Source: Candidatus Woesearchaeota archaeon
Lineage (GTDB): Archaea > Nanobdellota > Nanobdellia > Woesearchaeales > UBA11576
NCBI GenBank assembly: GCA_027083015.1
Contig: JALWQS010000047.1
Span: 1-25,305 of the forward strand
Length of the DNA: 25,305 nucleotides
Reading direction: 5' to 3'
Part shown: piece after piece, positions 22,336-25,305 of the stretch
Numbering within the stretch: position 1 is the stretch's first letter
Layout: each line of letters begins with the position of its first letter
Position numbers and translations under genes: made by a program
Notes under the pieces: generated by a model
What the model was told of the DNA's origin: nothing
Databases searched by the model: none
The model's input: the letters and a program-made list of their open reading frames with translations, nothing else

Positions 22336-23472
22336 ATGACAAAGGATTATTATAAGATACTGGGCGTTGATAAGAATGCTAGTCGTGAAGATATTAAGCG
22401 GGCTTATAAACGCCTTGCCAAAAAGTTTCATCCTGATCTAAATAAGGATCCTGATGCTGCTGAGAAGTTCAAGGAGATAAATGAGGCTGCTGCTGTTTTA
22501 GGTGATGATACTAAACGTGCTCATTATGATCAGTATGGTACTGCAGAATTCCCTCAGGGCTTTCAGCGCGGTGGAGGTTTTGATTTCCGCGGGTTTGACT
22601 TTGGTTCTGATTTTGATTTTGGTGATATATTTGATTCTTTCTTTGGCGGAGGGTCTTTTGGTCATTTTGGCGGTCGTCGTCGTGGTCCTAAACGGGGGTC
22701 TGATATCCGTTATGACCTGGAAGTTACTCTTGAGGATGCTGTGAAAGGCACCACCGAACATATCATTGTTCCGCGGATGGCTACTTGTCCTAAATGTGGC
22801 GGTACTGGCGCTAAGTCTAAGGATGCTATCGTAACTTGTCCTGTGTGTCATGGTTCTGGTCGTGTAACTCGTACTCAGCGAACACCCTTTGGTCTCTTTC
22901 AGACCACTACTGTTTGTAGCCGTTGTGGCGGTACTGGGCAGTATATTTCTGATCCTTGTCCTGTGTGTCATGGTTCTGGTCGTGTTGAAGAAGAGAAACG
23001 CATAAAGGTCACTGTTCCGCCAGGCGTTGATAATGGTACTACTTTGAGGATTAGTGGTGGGGGTGAAGCTGGAGAGCGCGGCGCTCGTCCTGGTGACCTG
23101 TTTATTGTTGTTCATGTAAAGCCTCATAAGGTATTTGAGCGTCGTGATAATGATCTTTATGTTGAGGTTCCTATATCTTTTGTGACTGCTTCTTTAGGAG
23201 GTACTATTGAGGTGCCTATAGTTGGTGGTAAGGCGAAACTGAAGATACCTGCGGGTACCCAGTCTAACACTCTTTTTAAGATGAAAGGTAAGGGCGTTCC
23301 TTATCTTAATTCTTCTCGTGTGGGCGACCAGTTTGTAAAGGTTGTTGTCCATACTCCTACTAATCTCAATTCATCTCAAAAGAAGGCTTTGAAGGATCTG
23401 GCTGAGAAATTGGGTACTAAAATCTCTCCTAAGAAGAGCTTCTTTGATCGTGTTATTGAGAAATTTTCTTGA
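22336..23472 (+). CDS. dnaJ: Co-chaperone DnaJ (Hsp40, type I)
   Basis: A 378-residue complete DnaJ that stimulates DnaK's ATPase and delivers clients. The J-domain spans residues 3-70 with HPD at 32-34. The Gly/Phe-rich linker includes GGGFDFRGFDFGSDFDFGD. Four zinc-binding repeats follow, CPKCGGTG, CPVCHGSG, CSRCGGTG and CPVCHGSG, and two of them share an identical 18-nt core. The C-terminal substrate-binding domains follow (VTVPPGVDNGTTLRISGGGE, DLYVEVPISFVTASLGGTIE). The ATG at 22336 starts MTKDYYKILGV, as in the family; the preceding six in-frame codons have no start signal. No strong ribosome binding site is seen. Confidence 0.97.
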   Translation: MTKDYYKILGVDKNASREDIKRAYKRLAKKFHPDLNKDPDAAEKFKEINEAAAVLGDDTKRAHYDQYGTAEFPQGFQRGGGFDFRGFDFGSDFDFGDIFDSFFGGGSFGHFGGRRRGPKRGSDIRYDLEVTLEDAVKGTTEHIIVPRMATCPKCGGTGAKSKDAIVTCPVCHGSGRVTRTQRTPFGLFQTTTVCSRCGGTGQYISDPCPVCHGSGRVEEEKRIKVTVPPGVDNGTTLRISGGGEAGERGARPGDLFIVVHVKPHKVFERRDNDLYVEVPISFVTASLGGTIEVPIVGGKAKLKIPAGTQSNTLFKMKGKGVPYLNSSRVGDQFVKVVVHTPTNLNSSQKKALKDLAEKLGTKISPKKSFFDRVIEKFS

Positions 23473-23534
23473 ATGTTTTTTCGAATCTTTCGTATTTATG
23501 AATATGATTAAAAATGATTTCTATGCTTTTATGA

Positions 23535-24347
23535 TTAAGCACCTGTTTCTGTTTTACCTATCAGGCTGCTTTTTTTCTTGTTAGGCCATAGTCCTAGGTA
23601 GTGGTCCCAGAAGTACCATCGTCCTGGTTCTCCTTTTATCGTGAAGTTGAAGGGCATGTCTATCTCTCCCGTTCTTGTCGCATCTACGGTCATGTTCTTG
23701 TATTCTATCACTCGGTTTCCTAGGTCAATCTTTATCGGATAACCGTAGTACTCCTGCATCCATACCTTTGCGGGTTTTCCGTAGAAGTTTACTTTGAATA
23801 CTTTTGTTACATCTTGCCCTATCATGTCTTCTGTCAGGTACTGTGCGTTTGTCATCCCTGATGCTAGCTCGTATGGGTCTTCTTGGTAGTATTTGTTATA
23901 ATCTACTCTTTCCACTTCTTTGTCTTTATCGCAGTATTCTCTTCCGCAGTGCGCGAAGGCTTGTTTTGTTATCCTATCCATAAATACTTCGCTGTATTTT
24001 TCTCCTTCTTCATCTGTTTTGAGTTCATTGAGTTTTACTTTTACGAACCTTCCTAATATGAAGTATCTCCATTCTCCTTCTTTGTTGGTGTCTTTATAGG
24101 TGTATTTGAATGATTGTATCTTTGATAATCTCTTGAGCAGTTCTTTAAAGTCTGTTATGTTGGTTTGTTGTCCTCTTTTTTCTATCAGTTCTCCTGAAAC
24201 TTCTTTCGTCTGTGATTTTGGTGGTGAGATATCTTTCTCTTCACTCGGTGTTGTGGGATTTTTTTCTTGGATCTTGCTGCACCCTATTATCAGAGATGCG
24301 ATTATCATCAGCATTATCAGGATTTTTATTGTCTTGTATGCTTTCAT
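23535..24347 (-). CDS. Predicted lipoprotein
   Basis: A 270-residue exported protein. The start is the ATG at 24347 (MKAYKTIKILIMLMIIASL); the GTG at 24356 lies inside its AGGTGAAG ribosome binding site. A lipobox LIIGC puts a lipid-modified cysteine at about residue 23. A Pro/Ser/Lys/Glu-rich linker follows. The mature domain holds many Tyr and Lys residues (FKYTYKDTNKEGEWRYFILGRFVKVKL, YYGYPIKIDLGNRVIEYKNMTV), looks beta-rich, and resembles outer-membrane lipoprotein-sorting-type folds only in general appearance. One HCGREYC could form a disulfide. I do not recognise a family. It is convergent with dnaJ and divergent from the exonuclease. Confidence 0.8.
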   Translation of the reverse strand: MKAYKTIKILIMLMIIASLIIGCSKIQEKNPTTPSEEKDISPPKSQTKEVSGELIEKRGQQTNITDFKELLKRLSKIQSFKYTYKDTNKEGEWRYFILGRFVKVKLNELKTDEEGEKYSEVFMDRITKQAFAHCGREYCDKDKEVERVDYNKYYQEDPYELASGMTNAQYLTEDMIGQDVTKVFKVNFYGKPAKVWMQEYYGYPIKIDLGNRVIEYKNMTVDATRTGEIDMPFNFTIKGEPGRWYFWDHYLGLWPNKKKSSLIGKTETGA

Positions 24348-24500
24348 TATCTTCACCTTCTTTATCTTGTTTATGGGTTTTTAGGTATTCCTTTATGTTC
24401 CTTTCTTTGTTTTTTCTTTCTTGTCTTTTATTCTCTCTCTGTTTTTTTCTTTTTTCTTTTCTTGTGTTGTTATCATCTTATTTATATATTTGACGCAGAT

Positions 24501-24509
24501 TTTAAATAT
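24501..24509 (+). promoter_or_regulatory. TATA box, leaderless exonuclease gene
   Basis: TTTAAATAT is centred 26 nt before the ATG at 24531. No ribosome binding site precedes that ATG, so the transcript should start at or next to it. Confidence 0.6.
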
Positions 24510-24530
24510 TGCCGAAACTTTTTTTCTTTT

Positions 24531-25286
24531 ATGATACATAATTCTTTTATATTTTTGGAACGTATAGGTCCCATTACTGAGCAGAACCTTTGGTCTCAGG
24601 GAATTTCTGATTGGAATTCTTTTCTTGATAGCAGGATAGTCAAAGGTTTTTCTGTTGTCCGTAAGAAGTATTACGATAAACGGTTGATTGAAGCTAAGAA
24701 AGCTGTGAGGGACTATGATTCTTCTTTTTTCATTTCTTTTCCTCCTTCAGAAGTCTGGCGTACATATGATTTTTTCCGTGATGATGCTCTCTTTCTTGAC
24801 ATAGAGACTTCTGGTTATTATGGGGATATAACGGTTCTTGGTTGTTATGATGGTGACCGGACTTTTACTTTGGTCAAGGATCGTTCGCTTACTAAGCGTA
24901 ACCTTCAGCAGTTATTTTTAGGTAAGAAACTTATTGTGACCTTTAATGGTGCTTCTTTTGATCTTCCTGTTATTGATCGTTATTTTCCAGGTATTCTTCC
25001 TGATGTTCCGCATCTTGATCTTCGTTTTCCTCTTGCAAGGTTGGGTTTATCTGGTGGTCTTAAGCAGATTGAGAAGGATGTTGGTATTTCACGTTCTGCC
25101 ATTGTTGATGGTATGCGTGGTGAGGATGCTGTTGCTCTTTGGCATGATTATCTTTTGACAGGTAATCCTGATTCTTTAGATCGTATCGTTGCGTATAACG
25201 AAGAGGATGTTCTGAACCTTCGTCCTTTGGCTGATTTTGTGTTCAAGAGTCTGAGTCGCAGATTGAAATCTTCTTTCGGTCTCTGA
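24531..25286 (+). CDS. DEDDy 3'-5' exonuclease, RNase H-like (YprB-type)
   Basis: A 251-residue RNase H-fold exonuclease of the COG3359/YprB-like group. The four acidic residues and the final Tyr of the DEDDy set are visible: LFLDIETSG (D90, E92), FNGASFDLPVI (D144), PHLDLRFPLARLGL (D163) and YNEEDVLNL (Y222, D226). The first 85 residues precede the nuclease domain; ERIGPITEQNLWSQGISDW looks like a helix-hairpin-helix-type motif that could bind DNA. I chose the ATG at 24531 because a TATA box is 26 nt upstream; a longer open frame from 24267 encodes hydrophobic low-complexity sequence read from the opposite lipoprotein gene. The substrate is unknown. Confidence 0.88.
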   Translation: MIHNSFIFLERIGPITEQNLWSQGISDWNSFLDSRIVKGFSVVRKKYYDKRLIEAKKAVRDYDSSFFISFPPSEVWRTYDFFRDDALFLDIETSGYYGDITVLGCYDGDRTFTLVKDRSLTKRNLQQLFLGKKLIVTFNGASFDLPVIDRYFPGILPDVPHLDLRFPLARLGLSGGLKQIEKDVGISRSAIVDGMRGEDAVALWHDYLLTGNPDSLDRIVAYNEEDVLNLRPLADFVFKSLSRRLKSSFGL

Positions 25287-25305
25287 TAAAGTGCGCCATT
25301 TATCG

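Noticed and set aside
24396..24476. Small minus-strand Lys/Glu-rich open frame in the purine tract
   Set aside because: About 26 codons of low-complexity sequence arising from the purine tract, with no translation signal.
24267..24530. N-terminal extension of the exonuclease frame from 24267
   Set aside because: It encodes Phe/Cys/Tyr-rich sequence antisense to the lipoprotein start and its pyrimidine leader, and the TATA box at 24501 fits the ATG at 24531.

Overview
The window looks like part of the genome of a small archaeon, most likely a DPANN lineage (Woesearchaeota/Pacearchaeota-like). This rests on gene content, not on a search. Archaeal markers are deoxyhypusine synthase, the GatDE amidotransferase pair, a two-ring Cdc48 ATPase, archaeal TruD, tRNA genes interrupted at position 37/38, BRE/TATA promoters and strong GGAGGTGAT-type ribosome binding sites. 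The sequence is AT-rich, and the + strand is T-rich in genes of both orientations: + genes favour T-ending codons and - genes favour A-ending codons.

Layout. 1-930 (-): a tandem-duplicated helix-turn-helix protein overlapping a single-pass membrane protein that runs off the left edge. 1148-2083 (-): deoxyhypusine synthase. 2336-6606 (+): a SecB-like(?) small protein, Cdc48, a Nif3-family protein and a lipoprotein. 6680-10834 (+): gatD, gatE and a PHP phosphoesterase, ending at a palindromic repeat. 10932-12231 (-): a six-hairpin glycosidase-like protein and an interrupted tRNA-Arg(CCU). 12332-13360 (+): truD. 13431-15310 (-): adk with an overlapping small acidic protein, a DUF5684-like membrane protein and an intron-containing tRNA-Thr(UGU). 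15400-16775 (-): a DUF1385 membrane protein and a winged-helix regulator. 16886-23472 (+): a chaperone island of hsp20, grpE, a YkgJ-type Cys-cluster protein, DUF3467, an unknown protein, dnaK, an HD-domain protein and dnaJ. 23535-25286: a lipoprotein (-) and a DEDDy exonuclease (+), divergently transcribed.

How it works together. Much of the window serves translation and protein quality control: hypusine on aIF5A, Gln-tRNA formation, pseudouridine 13, Cdc48 unfoldase and a complete Hsp20/DnaK/DnaJ/GrpE set. The winged-helix regulator is divergent from hsp20 across a 110-bp region with two TATA boxes and two palindromes, which suggests local heat-shock control. Several first-in-transcript genes appear leaderless (TATA centred about 25-29 nt before ATG), while internal genes carry Shine-Dalgarno sites.

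The most unusual structures are two related palindromic repeats (10835-10924 and 17380-17532), the shorter being exactly the longer minus 63 bp between two CCTTTAGG copies; a tRNA-Arg gene with insertions in both the anticodon loop and the D-loop; and a tRNA-Thr with a non-standard elbow and an intron that starts with a copy of its own 3' anticodon-stem strand.
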